DNA of 64,000 nt from Scilla litardierei (lineage: Eukaryota; Streptophyta; Magnoliopsida; Asparagales; Asparagaceae). A program made the position numbers and the translations under genes. The notes under the pieces were generated by a model. The model saw nothing but the letters and a program-made list of their open reading frames with translations. It was not told the origin of the DNA and ran no database searches. Location of the stretch: the NCBI GenBank assembly GCA_030789695.1, contig CM061136.1, positions 129,556,648 to 129,620,647 of the forward strand, read 5' to 3'. This document shows positions 42,261 through 55,081 of this stretch, piece after piece (positions within the stretch are counted from its first letter, which is position 1; the number at the start of each line of letters is the position of its first letter).

Positions 42261-44033
42261 GATCTAGTGTCAATATATTGCCATATCCTATTTTTGTGCA
42301 GCTTGGGTTAGGACAGCTAAAGCCTACATCTGTTATATTGCAACTAGCTGATAGGTCTATTAAAGTTCCAAAGGGATGCATTGAGGATGTCCTCGTTCAG
42401 GTGGACAAATTTTACTACCCCGCGGACTTTATAGTTCTAGACATCCAGGGACCCCAAACTGCCAATGCTACTCCTATCATCCTAGGTAGACCATTCCTAG
42501 CTACATGCAACGCTTTAATAAATTGTAGAGATGGTCAACTGAAACTAACTTTTGGCAACATGACTTTGGACTTGAATATTTTTAATACTTGCAAGTTGCC
42601 ACATGTAGATGATGAGATTGAGAGGGTGCATATGATTGATTCGTTGGTGGATGATTATATTTGTTCTGAATTTTGTGATGATGCTTCTATTGTTGAGACT
42701 TTTATTGGTGATTCTGATGACATGTCTTTTGTGCAGGAGAACGTGAAGGAGCTTAATGCGGTATGGGAGCCTAGGTTCGAGGCTTTGCCACCTAATGCAT
42801 CAATTCAAATTTCATCTGAGGTGGAGGATCCAAAGCCAGAGTTGAAGCCACTTCCTGACTATCTTAAGTATGCTTTTCTTGGCGATGAAAACAGCTTCCC
42901 TGTGGTAATATCTTCTAAACTTTCTTTAGAGCAGGAAAGCTCATTACTTGATGTGCTGAGGAAACATAGAGGTGCTATTGGTTGGTACATTGCTGACATA
43001 AAAGGTATAAACCCTATTGTATGCATGCATCACATTTATTTAGAGGATGACGCCAAACCCACTAGAGAAATGCAACGTAGGTTAAATCCAACATTAAAAG
43101 AAGTGGTGAAAGGCGAGGTACTAAAATTGTTAGATGCAGGCATTATTTATCCTATTTCTGACAGCAAGTGGGTTAGCCCTACACAGGTTGTTCCTAAAAA
43201 GTCTGGCCTCACCGTGGTTAAAAACGAGAATAATGAGCTTATCCCAGTTAGAGCCACCACAGGTTGGAGGATGTGTATAGACTATAGGAAGTTGAACTCC
43301 CGAACTAGAAAAGATCATTTCCCTCTTCCATTTCTTGACCAAATTTTAGAGAGGGTGGCTGGACATGAATATTATTGCTTTCTAGACGGTTATTCAGGTT
43401 ATTACCAGATTGAGATTGCATCTGAGGACCAGGAAAAGACCACGTTTACCTGTCCATTTGGTACTTTTGCATTTAAACGAATGCCGTTTGGTTTATGTAA
43501 TGCTCCAGCTACTTTTCAGCGATGCATGCTCAGTATTTTTGATGATATGGTTGAGAAAATCGTTGAGGTATTTATGGATGATTTTTCAGTATATGGTAGC
43601 TCTTTTCATGATTGTTTGGCTAACTTGGCTCTTGTTCTTGACAGGTGCATTGAAAAGAACATCCTATTGAATTGGGAGAAGTGTCATTTTATGACCACAG
43701 AGGGACTTGTCCTAGGTCACCTGGTTTCTAAAGATGGTATACAGGTAGACAGGGCCAAGGTAGCGGTAATTGAGAAGCTACCAAGTCCTAAATGCGTGAA
43801 GGACATCAGATCATTTTTGGGACATGCAGGATTTTATAGGCGGTTCATCAAAGATTTTAGCGCAATATCTCGCCCTCTTTGCAACTTACTTACTTTAAAT
43901 GTGGACTTTATTTGGACACCTGAGTGTCAACTTTCTTTTGAAACTTTAAAGAAGTTGCTGATTTCTGCTCCCATTTTGCAGGTGCCAGACTGGTCCCTAC
44001 CATTTGAAATAATGTGTGAGCAAGCAATTACGT
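42184..44033 (+). pseudogene. Protease and reverse transcriptase of the Athila-like element
   Basis: The protease has ALLDLGSSVNILPYPIF with the DLGS catalytic motif, and IILGRPFLATCNALI after the flap. RT has MCIDYRKLNSRTRKDHFPLP, FLDGYSGYYQI, FGLCNAPATFQRCM and the catalytic VFMDDFSVYG near 43,570. The connection has FLGHAGFYRRFIKDFSAISR. A single-base deletion at about 44,005 hits the RNase H catalytic Asp codon and shifts the frame to a stop at 44,033. Otherwise the domains look intact. Confidence 0.93.
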
Positions 44034-45666
44034 AGTTGGTGCAGTCCTAGGCCAAAGAAAAGACAAAGTTCCAGTCGTGATTTACTACGCCAGCAAGACA
44101 CTAAATGATGCTCAGAGGAATTATACGACCACAGAGAAGGAGTTGCTGGCTGTAGTATTTGCGTTGGAAAAATTCAGGAGCTATATTTTGGGATCACCAA
44201 TTTTGATATATACTGATCACTCTATTTTAAAATATTTGTTGTCTAAAAAAGATGCTAAGCCTCGATTGATACGATGGATTTTATTGTTGCAGGAGTTCAA
44301 TGTCACAATCAAGGACAAGAAAGGCGTGGAGAATCTAGTAGCTGACCATTTATCACGATTGACAGTAGGCCTTGATTCAGCAGATGTGCCTTTGAAGGAC
44401 TCCTTTCCCAACGAGCATCTTTTTAGCGTTTCCACCTCTCTATGGTATGCTGATATCGTTAATTATCTGGTAACTGGTAAGACCCCTGACACTTGGTCTC
44501 TTCAAGACTTTAAACGGTTTAAGTACGAGGTAAAATATTTCTTCTTTGATGATCCGTACTTATATAAATATTGTAGTGACCAAATTGTTAGGAGATGCAT
44601 TCCTGATCATGAAATAACCAGTGTGATACAATTTTGCCATGATGGAGTATGTGGTGGACACTTTTCAGCGAACAAAACTGTGGCAAAAATCTCGCAATGT
44701 GGCTTTTATTGGCCATCTATGTTTAAAGACACATTTCATTATTGCAAGACTTGTGCTGCATGCCAACAATTAGGGGGTATTACTAAACGTAACATGATGC
44801 CTTTAAACCCCATTTTAGAAATTGAAATATTTGATTGTTGGGGCATAGACTTCATGGGACCTTTCCCACCTTCATTTGGATATGCCTATATTTTGGTTTG
44901 TATTGATTATGTTTCTAAATGGGTGGAAGCTATTCCTTGCAGGTCGAACGACACTTCCGTTGTGCTTAAGTTCCTTAAAGAGAACATTTTCTCTAGGTTT
45001 GGAGTACCCAAGGCCTTGATCAGTGATGGAGGGTCTCATTTTTGCAACCGCATGTTCGCCACGTTAATGAAGAGGTTTGGGGTCACACATAAAGTTTCTA
45101 CTCCGTATCACCCCCAAACCAATGGTCAAGCAGAGTTAGCAAATAGAGAGATCAAAGGAATTTTGCAGAAAACGGTGAATCCATCAAGAAAAGATTGGAG
45201 TTTGCGCTTACCTGAAGCATTGTGGGCCTACAGGACGGCCTACAAAACAATTTTGGGGATGTCACCTTACCGTCTTGTATTTGGGAAGTCTTGTCACTTA
45301 CCTGTTGAGATAGAGCATAGATCTTATTGGGCTATAAAGAAAATGAATTTTGATACTGATGTCTCTTTTTCTTCTCGCAGGTTACAATTGTTGGAGCTGG
45401 AGGAGTTGAGGAGAAATGCGTACGACAACGCTAAAATATCAAAAGAGAGGATGAAATCCGTCCACGACATGATGGTCTTGAGGAGGGAGTTCACCCCAGG
45501 CCAAAAAGTTCTTCTATACAATTCTAGGCTACACATCTTTCCCGGGAAGCTTCGCTCTAGGTGGTATGGACCTTTCGTCGTCAAAGAAGTTTTCCCACTT
45601 GGCGCTGTGCTCTTACTAAATGAGAAAGATGGAAGCGAGTTCAAGGTGAATGGCCAGAGATTGTAA
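44034..45666 (+). pseudogene. RNase H and integrase of the Athila-like element
   Basis: Open to 45,666 in the third frame used. RNase H has [20 protein letters not shown] and [12 protein letters not shown]. The integrase zinc part has [15 protein letters not shown] and CKTCAACQQ. The core has [31 protein letters not shown] and [13 protein letters not shown], supplying D, D and E. The C-terminus carries [20 protein letters not shown] and [17 protein letters not shown]. No chromodomain follows, as expected for Athila. All catalytic residues are visible. Confidence 0.93.
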
Positions 45667-47084
45667 CATTTTCACGAGCCTTGGACCAAGGAAGCGAGCA
45701 CCATGGATCTCACAGACCCACCTTCAGGTGGGAACTAATCAGGTGTGTTCTTTCCATGATTCCCTCTTCCTAACATTGAGGACAATGTCTATTTTAAGTT
45801 GGGGGGAGGGAAATAACTTTTAGGATTTCTATTTTATTTTCTTTTCCTTTTTCTTTTATGATTTTCTTTTTCTTTTAGGATTTTATTTTTTTTTAGTTCC
45901 CTTTTTGCATTGAAAAAAAAAAATTTTTTTGAGTTAAGAAATATCACCAAAGTCTATCTTTGCCAAGAAATGACCCCTATGTGATGAAATTTCTCGTTAT
46001 TTATTCACCACCGTACACTCGTGATTTATTTTCCCCCACCACTATTGTTCAACATTTCAATCTCATTATACATGAATTTGAGTGCTTGTGGTGAATTTCT
46101 TTTTATACATCTCAATGGCAAGATTAATTGATGACTTAATGAATCTAGAAATTATGGATTAGCAAGTGGTATGCGTTCATTGGAACACACCAAAGTTCAT
46201 GCACCAATAATTCATAAATTAACTGGAGCATTGTTTTTTTATCTCGTATTCATTGCCATTTGCATGCTTGGTGTGATTCTGGGTAGAAAAACGTACCACG
46301 TCATTTGAAATGATTAGGATACCCATTCTTGTGAAAAATTAAAGAAGAGGAAGTTATCTTGCCACGTTGTTTATGCACACACAAAAGAAGAAAAAATGAG
46401 ATGAATGAGGAAGAAAAACATGAATAAATGTGCTATTAAAGAAATAACTTGGTTGGCTCGAGTAGTACAGTCCGAGGGGCCCTTCTTGGCCTAATGCCCT
46501 ATTATCGTCTGATTTGGGAGCCATTGACCGGAACCTCAATTATTTGATGGAGCGATCCAAGTTATATACTTTTCCGCGAATGTTGCTTGATGCGTGTTAC
46601 GCGGAACTATGGAAAAAAGCGAAAGAAAATAGAGAATAAGTGTGCATGATTAGCGAAGCAAGAAAACTTCCAAAGCTTAAAGAAAACGCAAGATGTGGTG
46701 TGAGTTCCTATGAATAAAGATTGACGTGTGTATGTCTTGATACCATCCTACTTTTGATGCTTGCTTTGCATGAACCATCTACGCTCCAAGTTAAAACATT
46801 TGATTGAACGGTGTGGGCCATTGATTTTGTGTACTATGAGCTATGAAGTAATTGATAGTGAATTTGAGTCTATTTTATAACCATTTGAGATGCTTGACTT
46901 TCATATTTTTTGAAAACCCAAAAGTACCATTACTTGATGAGTTTGAAATTTTGATATTAGTGTGCGGTTATCTCTTTTGTCGTTGTAGTATGGTGGTGAA
47001 TGATTTGAGATCTGATAAGGTGATCTAGGCGTATTTCTAATCGCTCTTTTTGCTAGAGACTAGCAAAACGCTAGTTGGGGGGTG
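45667..47084 (+). other. Non-coding 3' region of the Athila-like element
   Basis: It begins with the motif cctaacattgaggacaatgt and aagttggggggaggg, a purine tract commonly found downstream of pol in Athila elements. T-rich sequence follows and ends in the polypurine tract gttggggggtg before the LTR. No env-like frame exceeds 61 codons. Confidence 0.8.
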
Positions 47085-48845
47085 TGATTTGGGTTCAATA
47101 TTGCGTATTTGACCCCCCCATTTAACCCTATTTTGTGCTCATGTGATGCTATATTGGTCTCTAGTACGTACGTATTTTCTACACATTTATTTATTAGAGA
47201 AAACACACTATTTGAGCACAAAACAGCATTTAACGATGCAATTCTGCACATTTTATATTTTTCATAGCATCGTCTCGATCTCACGATTCCAACGACTATT
47301 TATTTGTATTTTTCTGAGATCTGTGCTAATTTCTATGATTTATTGAATGCAGAATACCATTTATTGGAAATAAATTAAATGCGCACGAATCTTGGTGCAT
47401 GACGTGGCGCGCATCCACGAGATCCCGCTCCCATCGGACGGCGCTCAGCAAGAGGCGACGCGGCGGAATCCCAACCGTCGGATGATGATCCGACGGCCCA
47501 CGAGCGCAGCAAAACGCAGCGGAGAGCGGCGAATATGCGGGCGACGTGGCAGCTTCCTGAGCGTTCGATGACGATCGGACGGTGGAGATCATTCCCGCCC
47601 GAAGAAATGCGAAGCGGTCGACGCGGCCTTGTTTCGACCGTCTGATTTCGATCGAACGGCCACAAAACATTCCGCAGACGAAGCGGCAACGGGGATTTGA
47701 GGCGGCTACGTGGCTAGCGGACGTTCGTCCGATCGAGATTGGACGGCTGCGACGCGATCCGAAGCGGATCCGGATGCGATGCGGGTTGCGCGCGATTTTT
47801 GGCGAACACGTGGCGAGCTCTGGCGCGATCCCGCTGCGATCGACGGCCACAATTTGCCCCGCTCCAGATCTACGGCTGAGATCAATTCGGGTGCGATTAC
47901 TGTGCGGGTTTGAACCCGTTAAGCCCAATAAACCCGCAATCTTATTATTTAAGCGTATTCTAGGGTTTTTGGGCGGATAATTGGCGTATTGGAGCACTTA
48001 GGAGCCGTATTTTCTTCTGCAAAAATTCTGTAAAATTCCAGAGCCTAGTTTCTAATTTCCAGAGAGTTTTGAAGACTTTTCAGAGAGAATTGGTGATATT
48101 TTCTTCAACTTTAGCTTGTATTTGGGTGTTTTAGCTTGTATTTTGCCTCTAAACTTCCGTATTTTGCTATTAAACCTATGAATTCTGATCTGAAAATTGT
48201 TTATTTCTGCACCATGAGTAGCTAAATATTTTATGTGCATGGTATGGAGTAATTAGGTGATGTGAATCGTATTCGTTGGTTGTATTATTGCGCTTAATCG
48301 CTATATTTGCTAAAGTTTTAATCGTCGCTCTTAAATCTACTTTTTCATATTCCAAAAGAATTGTTCTAGTAGATGATCCCCCCACAAGGGTGAGATTTGA
48401 TCTCTCCAAAAGAGAGTTTCATACTTCATATATACGTTTACAACTTTAGCGATATATTATTAGAATTGATGCGTTAACTCCCAAAAGGACATCTTCCGAC
48501 GATTCGCTCCCAAAAGGAGGTTTCGTTGTGTTATATTTGATCAACCAAAGCTTACGATTCGCTGATCCTAATGAACCCATGCCATGTACATGCCTTTTAT
48601 ATCTATTTTTCACAAACTAGATTTCGTTGTTTGCATTGATCGCACGTAACAATCCCATCACCACACACTTTTCATACCACTTTCACCATCACTATTAAAG
48701 TGCTTAGATTTTATTCATAGTTACTCTATTTGATTTTGACTTGTGGTTTCAACAGATTCTCCCGAGGATTCGACATCTGGATTCCCAGATTTTACTACTT
48801 GAACGGACTCTTGCGCTTGAGAGAAGCACCTTTCGGAGCCCACCA
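47085..48845 (+). repeat. 3' LTR of the Athila-like element
   Basis: 1761 bp, nearly identical to the 5' LTR. Differences seen include one extra C after gacccccc and G/A or C/T changes. Confidence 0.96.
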
Positions 48846-49366
48846 CCAGCCCAATGCTTCAACAGATTTAAACTCCTAATCCTACCATATCTATTCATAA
48901 CACTCCCTCTTATCCCGTCATAAGTGTGAACTCTGCTCATGAATACTTTGAGATTTTGAGCATCATTTGAGTATCACATTGGGTGGAAACTTCGGGATTC
49001 TGAGTTAATGAGATTTGCCTCGTTAAAACATTTTGCTTTAGAAAATCATGTAGGAAAACCCATATCTAAGGAAAATGAGTACAAATCTCCCTTTAACTAC
49101 CCCTGATCTGTATAAGCCATTAGGCTTTCAGATCTCTTAGGAGTTTTTGTATCAATCATATTTACAACATTTCGAAAAATATGTAAAAATTACAAATATC
49201 ACCATTGTTAGGCAACTGTTGTATCCAAAATAGCTCCGAAGAGGTGTGCTTGGTCTTATTTTCTATGATGTGGAGTAAGCATGTGGCATGGTCTTTAGAC
49301 CATGTGGTCAGCTCCAAATTACCAGTCTTTGACCCAGCCATCACTGGGATGCGAAATACCACTTAG

Positions 49367-49557
49367 CGCAACTATACACTCTCACGGCTTGCTTCTTGGA
49401 TTGTGAGGATCTCGAAATGATAGGAAAGTAATGCCTTCATAGTTTGCTTGCAAGTCTACAGTATATGGCCGTCCCATCGTAAGAACCCAGTTTGTGACTT
49501 CTCATTATGGGGGTCGGACCTGTAACCTGCATCTGTATAAGCATGGAGGATAATTCT
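49367..49557 (-). other. Copia relic 3' pol, unrecognised
   Basis: Stretch between the polypurine tract and the RNase H fragment; degenerate. Confidence 0.35.
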
Positions 49558-49866
49558 TTATAATATTAGCCCAAGATTTATCGACCCTTGGAGGTAGCAC
49601 AGAAGATGTTTAACTCCGGTCCAGGGGTGCTTTGTGAACGATGCACTATATCTGGCTATTAAATTTACTGCAAATGCTATATCGGAACGCGTGCAGTTAG
49701 CCAGAAATAGACGTGCTCCAATTGCACTTAGATAAGGGACTTCATGACCTAGAATATCATGCACATCTTCCAGTTGACGGAAGGGGTCTTTATGTACATC
49801 CATTGAACATATTACAATATGTGTACTAAGTGGATGACAATGGGCCTTTTGTAAATACTTCAACAC
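49558..49866 (-). pseudogene. Copia RT/RNase H fragment
   Basis: The minus-strand frame contains EVPYLSAIGARLFLANCTRS and DIAFAVNLIARYSASFTKHP, then CYLQGSINLGLIL, the well-known segment between RT and RNase H of Ty1/copia. The frame is open over 102 codons, but flanking frames are broken. Confidence 0.85.
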
Positions 49867-52418
49867 ACTCTGGGTGTATGAAGTTTAATGTAACATCATT
49901 ATATCTTTTAGATAAATCTTTGAGCTATGACATATCTTTATTTTGCGTAGGTCTTTCGTATTATATTTGATAGTCAGGCTAGAATAGATATTTTCGTTTT
50001 CTCTTCAGGAGATCCGATGAGATTTAAGGTGTTTACAATTGTGATCTCAAATCCCGTTCTTTGCTCTTTATGAAGATGCAAAGACAACCTTTAGTATGAA
50101 TCCTTGATTCATCAAGAGATTCAATTGGTTATATAATATTTTATTTTATTATTATTTCGATAGAATAGACGTTTAGAAGTCTATTCAGTCATTTTAAGGA
50201 AATGAGGAATGCATCTTTATCAAGATATCCTTAGAGGTATGTTATCACAACATCCAATAGCAGTATATCCAAAATTTCCTTTACCAAATCGTAAGGTAGT
50301 CGCAATTTATAACTAGGGATTCCGATGCATCATTTATATAAGTGAGTCATGCACATATTAATTGTTTATTCACCAGTTTCAACGAAAAAATCCTTAAGCT
50401 ATAGGCTGTATCTTATAGCATATGATTTTATACTTATTTATATTTATATAATACTCATTTATGTCCACAGGTTTAACACCTTTTTGGTGTCTAGACTTCA
50501 CATCCTTAACACTTCACATTTCAGAAGCGAGTCCACCTCTACTTTTATTGCATTGTTCTACATTGGCCAATCTCTACGTTTGCATTTTAGCAACGGAGTG
50601 TGGATCGATATTATTTAATTCTCGTTGCTTTTGCGATGTAAATGGCAATATGATACGTGAAGATATTGTTGACAATTGTGTTCTTTCTGTCTAACACCTC
50701 CCATATACGTACAAAATTTAATTATATCTCAGTTTCTCCCAGATTTTCCTCTTCATGGGATTCCGGGAGAGACGATGGTATAGACATGAGCTCATTCTCA
50801 TGTGGTAGTATTGTCTTAAGGCCTTCATGTGTTTTTCTATTTATGTGAATTTTATCCTTGGAGCCTGGTGGTCTGCCTCTTTCAGTTGAGGAATGACCAC
50901 TTCTGTTGTTTGTGGATTGCACCCATTTTCGGGGATGTCAATCCTAGTTGGAGTATTAACATCAGGGATGTGTGATCTGACAATTTTCTTGGTGTCAATA
51001 TCGATGTCTGATAACCGTTGAACAGTTTCTTGAATGTGAATGATCTTTAGGATCTCTTTTCACATTTCGTAATTTTTGGATCATAGATTTTTATTTATTT
51101 ATTATTATTATTTTAAATGGTCAATATTGCTTCATGCTTCAACCGAGTTGAGCCTAGTACTGGGAATGTGGACACATCTATGCACAGTCTTCGGGACATG
51201 CTTTTAACGCCTCACCCGTTTGGGGTGCAAGGTATCTAGGGTGAATTAAACTCTATATAGATTCCAATGCGGTGTTGAGGTCCTGATCTTATTCTATAAG
51301 GTGGTGCTATGGGGATGTAAAATGCGCAACAAAAATTCTCAATTAAGAGATTTTTGGTGGTTTTCTGTGTGCTAGTTGCATCGGAGAATAACTCTGATCC
51401 CCAGATGGTATGAGTCTAATTTATGAAGCAGCATGCAAGATTGCATGTCCCTATGTAGTCACCAACAACTGGAGTCAATGGATGTTTGATCCATTAGAGT
51501 CATTTAATAATTGACTTATCCAACCCTTATTGTGTGTTAACACATGCTTCATGGTGTTCAATTTTTTATTCTAGTTGCAAATTGTTATTTATATCCCAGC
51601 ATTATCCAATGTATCCGCAAATTTGATAATTTGTCCAGCTAGATTTTAGAAAAAACTGGACTACAGTTGGATGATAGGCCAATTTATGACAATTTAGAGG
51701 ATACAATGATAGGTACTGTAACGTACTTTATCAACCCTTTACATAGAGTGGATAAATCCACAAATATCCCTTAAGTACTCTCAAAAAGGCTTATTATTTT
51801 ATTTTATTTTTAAGGGATATACTTTCATAATTGGTTTTTACTCCATAAGTTAGATATTCACCCTTCTGAAGAATCTTCATGTTCTTCTTATATTTATGGA
51901 ATTGGAATATGATGGCGTGCATCATTACCGATCGTAGGTGTCTAAACCTACTTGTATCAAAGTATAAGCTTATATGAGTTCGGGCACATTTGTGTGCTCC
52001 GTAAATTTTGGTACATTCTTCGAATTTTGTGTTATACAGACCTTTTGAAGGTACATTCAAACGCTTAATTATGGTCTTCAAGCCATTAAAACTTTTCTTG
52101 AGTCGTTATATACGAATATTCGGAATTTATTTACTTTGTTAGTTTCACTGTGGATATCATATCGACGAATATCATTGAAACTTTTCTTTTTCTATATTTT
52201 TCGAGAGTACTGGGCATCCTCATATTTTGTTCAGGAGTTTACATACTTACATGCTTGATCCTCAAGTCAGCCGGCCCAAGATAGTACTTCGGGACTATCA
52301 TTGAGTGAGATGCTTTTAATAGCATGCGTCTGAAGGAATCAGGTGGATGGTAAAGTTATCCACAATTTGTTTGACAAGTCCACTTAGTGAAAATACATCA
52401 AACTTATAGCTAGTATAA
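49867..52418 (-). pseudogene. Degenerate copia pol including the RT linker
   Basis: At 50,922-50,640 the minus strand reads RGRPPGSKDKIHINRK and later IVNNIFTYHIAI, matching the linker between integrase and RT in copia elements (RGRPxGSKDxxPRKRK, VDNIFAYNVA). The rest is interrupted by stops and AT-rich drift; no clear integrase or RT catalytic motif could be read. Confidence 0.6.
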
Positions 52419-52688
52419 CTATTGCAACAAATACTTCAATGCAAAACATAACCATTTTATATCAAAATATGGCATGTGATGTATATCAGTGCATAGAAGT
52501 GCAATTTTATTGCAACCTACTTCATGTAGTGAAAAGTACTCTTGATTATATCTTGGTAACTGGTCAAACAAATTATTGTTTTCAAAATCTTTATGTGCTT
52601 GAAGAATAGCTAAGTTTACAATAGCTACATTTATTTCAGCTTTCGTCTTGAGAGTGGCTTTATATAAATCATGCAATTGTTTTGGCAT
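52419..52688 (-). pseudogene. Possible copia gag-pol linker fragment
   Basis: The minus-strand frame KQLHDLYKATLKTKAEINV resembles the segment after the gag zinc knuckle of copia elements (HLVDLYQASLKxKG). The similarity is short and the assignment tentative. Confidence 0.35.
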
Positions 52689-53326
52689 ATTATATTAATG
52701 ACCTGTATAGGTTTTGCCAGGCCTTACTGGACTTGGTTAGACCTTGCTACTTCTTGTCGAGCTATACTTTATTTTTCCTTCCCTTTCATTTGTTATTCCT
52801 TGTAATTTCTGTGTTCCCGATGTTTCTACTTTTCCATTTTATAACTTTTTTAGAAAGAAGAAACATTACCCATATTTAGGAGACAGATATAAAGGTGTGA
52901 GCTCTCCTGTTTATATCTTCTATTTTTTATGAATTTTTCTGGAAGAAGAAACATTAACCTCGCTACTGAAACCAATACTGTGTGAGAGCTCCCCTTGTTT
53001 ATATTCTTCCAGTTGTTATTTTTCGGCTATAGAAGAAGAAACATTGCTCAGTGGGACAAATGCAATGGTGTGATTGTCATTGTATGTTTCTCACTTATTC
53101 TGTCCAGTCACGACTTCAGGCATGTTCTTATTATTTATTATTTTTAGGACAGAATTATTGCTCATGGCTATATTCAAGAATCACGCCTCACGATGTGAGT
53201 CACTTGGTGGTGATATGTCATCCTTTTGGTGTCCATGTTGGTCTGTACTTGACCAAAGATCTGGTGGGATCTATTTACCGCAAGATGCTCATCTTTTAAG
53301 ACTTGTGTCTATAATATGGTAAACGT
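52689..53326. repeat. Degenerate ~100-bp repeats around gaagaagaaacatt
   Basis: Three partial copies (about 52,855, 52,935 and 53,033) share agaagaaacatt and the segment gtgagagctcccttgtttatat. It may be the remains of the copia 5' LTR, but no match to the 3' LTR was established. Confidence 0.4.
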
Positions 53327-55003
53327 TGTTGTGATATTGAGACCCACCCCAATGGATTTTGATGATGTGCACAATCGATATATGCACTAATATGTTTAAT
53401 CAAGTGTATATAGGTAACAAAGGATTATTTTATAACTATGAAGATTAAGCGCATTGTAAATGCAAATTGAAGGACTTTAGAGCCGCGATCGGAAGTCTAC
53501 CTTCGAGCCATGAACTGAAGCATATAAAGGCTCAGAAATATAAGGCACATGACTTAAGATCAAGAGGAGATGGCTCAAGTCGAAGATTGAAGAACAAGAG
53601 CTAGTGATGCGTGTCTAACTAAGTTATTTGCTTCGAAATGTAAAAGCCAAAGTATATCTTATATACACACACACACAAAATTTCTTGAAAAATCTATGTA
53701 AGCTACACTATATCATATAATAATTTAATAAAACTTTTATGAATTATTTTTCAAGTATTTTAAGTAGAAAAAATAAGAGTATCCAGAAATAGCCGACTAT
53801 TTGGGTCAGATAGTAAACTATTGTCAGTCAGATTTTATCTCCAACTCTCTGTCAAAATAATAGCCGGCTATTATAATAATAGCCTGCTATCTGGATGAAA
53901 TAGCTGGCCATTCCATAGAATAGCCGACTATCTGGGTCAATTTTTGCCAAATTTGGAAATTTGATTTGAATTTGTGCTAGTCGTTAATTAGCCATTGGAG
54001 AAACCTTTTTGAGACGATTTTGAGCAGATTTTATGCTATTATTTCTCTATAAATAGCTAAGTTTTCTGAAGTTTTAAAAAACAATTTCATATCAAAAGAA
54101 AACTCTCTCTTTGCTCCAAGTGCTCAAAGCTCTCAATTATTCTTCATATTTTGAAAAAGGCTACTGTTTTTAACTTATTTCATACTAAAGTTTCTAGGTT
54201 TATTTTCTAATTATTTTTAGCCATTGCAAAACTTGTTTTGATCTCCATGCTTATAGCTTTTTGTATTGAGATTCAAAATAGAAGTTTTTCGTTTAATCTT
54301 TGTGCTCTTAAAGTTATATTTTTTTTATCAAAGATTAAAACTTGATCTTTGATTTATAAAGCCTAAGTGCATATTTTAGAGAATCAACTTTCTAGACAAC
54401 TTTTTTGATCAAATCGTGTTCACCTATATCATTTATTTGATCAAAAGGTTTTTCGATTTCTCAAGCACATTTCACACTTATATACTCTTGGCTTTAAGAA
54501 ATCATTGTATACAAATCTATATTTGTTGTAAAGTCTTTGAAGAATACTTGGTAATTGTAATTCCCACGTGTAGGGAAAGTGTGTTGGAAAATCCTAGTTG
54601 GTTGTAACTAAGTAAGTGTGTTGAAATTCTTGGCTGGAGGAAGCTAGGTGCATGTACGAAGTCCTCTTCGATTGTATTGAGGCAAGTTTACTCTTGTGGA
54701 GGGCTAGTGGATCGGTTGTTAGACATAGGCCAAGGTTGGGCCAAACCATGGTTAAAGCTATGTGTTTGAGCTGTGCATCTATTCTCTCTCTCTCTCTCTC
54801 GCGTTATTATTGCTTGAATTATTTATTTCCACTGTAACTCCTTATTTTTCTCAAGCATATAGTATTTGTGTTGATGAAGTACAAATTGAGGAAACCCTCA
54901 TTTGACACTTATGCAACAAGAAGGGTTCAAATTTCTCGAAGAATTTTATTACTTTGTGTACAACACTATTCAACTCCCCTTCTAGTATTGTCTGCCATCC
55001 ACA
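53327..55003 (+). repeat. 5' LTR of the SIRE-like element
   Basis: It begins TGTTGTGATATTGAGACCC and ends TGCCATCCACA just ahead of the primer site. The start is inferred from TG and the position of the preceding element. It contains palindromes of type TAGCCGGCTA and a (CT)n run at about 54,783-54,800. Confidence 0.6.
53785..53940. repeat. Cluster of TAGCCGGCTA-type palindromes
   Basis: ATAATAGCCGGCTATTAT at 53857-53874 is an 18-bp perfect palindrome. Variants are atagccgactat, atagcctgctat, atagctggccat and atagccgactat. More sites lie near 57,069 (atagccgactat) and 57,109 (agtcgact), in the internal region. Confidence 0.85.
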
Positions 55004-55015
55004 GTGATCCAACGC

Positions 55016-55031
55016 TTGGTATCGGAGCAAG
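55016..55031 (+). promoter_or_regulatory. Primer-binding site, tRNA-Met type
   Basis: TTGGTATCGGAGCAAGG begins 12 bp after the LTR end, one base from the usual TGGTATCAGAGC. Confidence 0.75.
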
Positions 55032-55081
55032 GATTGAAAGCGATGGCATAAACATCACACCACTCTGAAGGACTCAACACC

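Larger units (their letters stand above)
38433..48845 (+). mobile_element. Young Athila-like Ty3/gypsy element, TSD CCAGC
   Basis: LTRs of 1760 and 1761 bp (38433-40192 and 47085-48845) begin TGATTTGGGTTCAATATT and end GAGCCCACCA. CCAGC at 38428-38432 is repeated at 48846-48850. The tRNA-Asp type primer site, gag, protease, RT, RNase H and integrase are all present. By eye the LTRs differ at only about a dozen positions, so insertion was recent. Two single-base frameshifts (about 42,183 and 44,005) disable the polyprotein. No env-like ORF is seen between integrase and the 3' LTR. Confidence 0.96.
31276..48864 (-). mobile_element. Pol-less Tat-like Ty3/gypsy element with antisense ORF, interrupted by Athila
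   Basis: The left LTR (31276-32045, TGTTAAGG...TTCAACA) matches the right LTR (37713-38432 continuing at 48851-48864). The right copy is broken by the Athila element. Gag fragments read on the minus strand beside the right LTR. No protease, RT or integrase is present. In its place lie an 18-copy satellite and a long plus-strand (antisense) ORF. Target duplications are poor (GATAC versus GATTT), in keeping with its age. Confidence 0.83.
31130..53326 (-). mobile_element. Minus-strand Ty1/copia relic, host of the three-level nest
   Basis: A copia 3' end reads on the minus strand: the purine tract aagagggag, then the LTR start TGTTATGAATAGATATGG at 48902 going left. The LTR stops at 48865 where the Tat-like element begins, and appears to resume at 31275-31130 with a TATA-like cttataaataaagg. 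Copia pol fragments lie at 49,558-50,922 and perhaps to 52,688. The 5' LTR and right boundary are not resolved. The reconstruction rests on the matched break points. Confidence 0.6.

Noticed and set aside
45667..47084. env-like gene in the Athila 3' region
   Set aside because: No frame longer than about 61 codons and no signal peptide or membrane segments.
31271..48869. GATAC/GATTT as a confirmed target duplication of the Tat-like element
   Set aside because: Only three of five bases agree, so it is recorded as doubtful.
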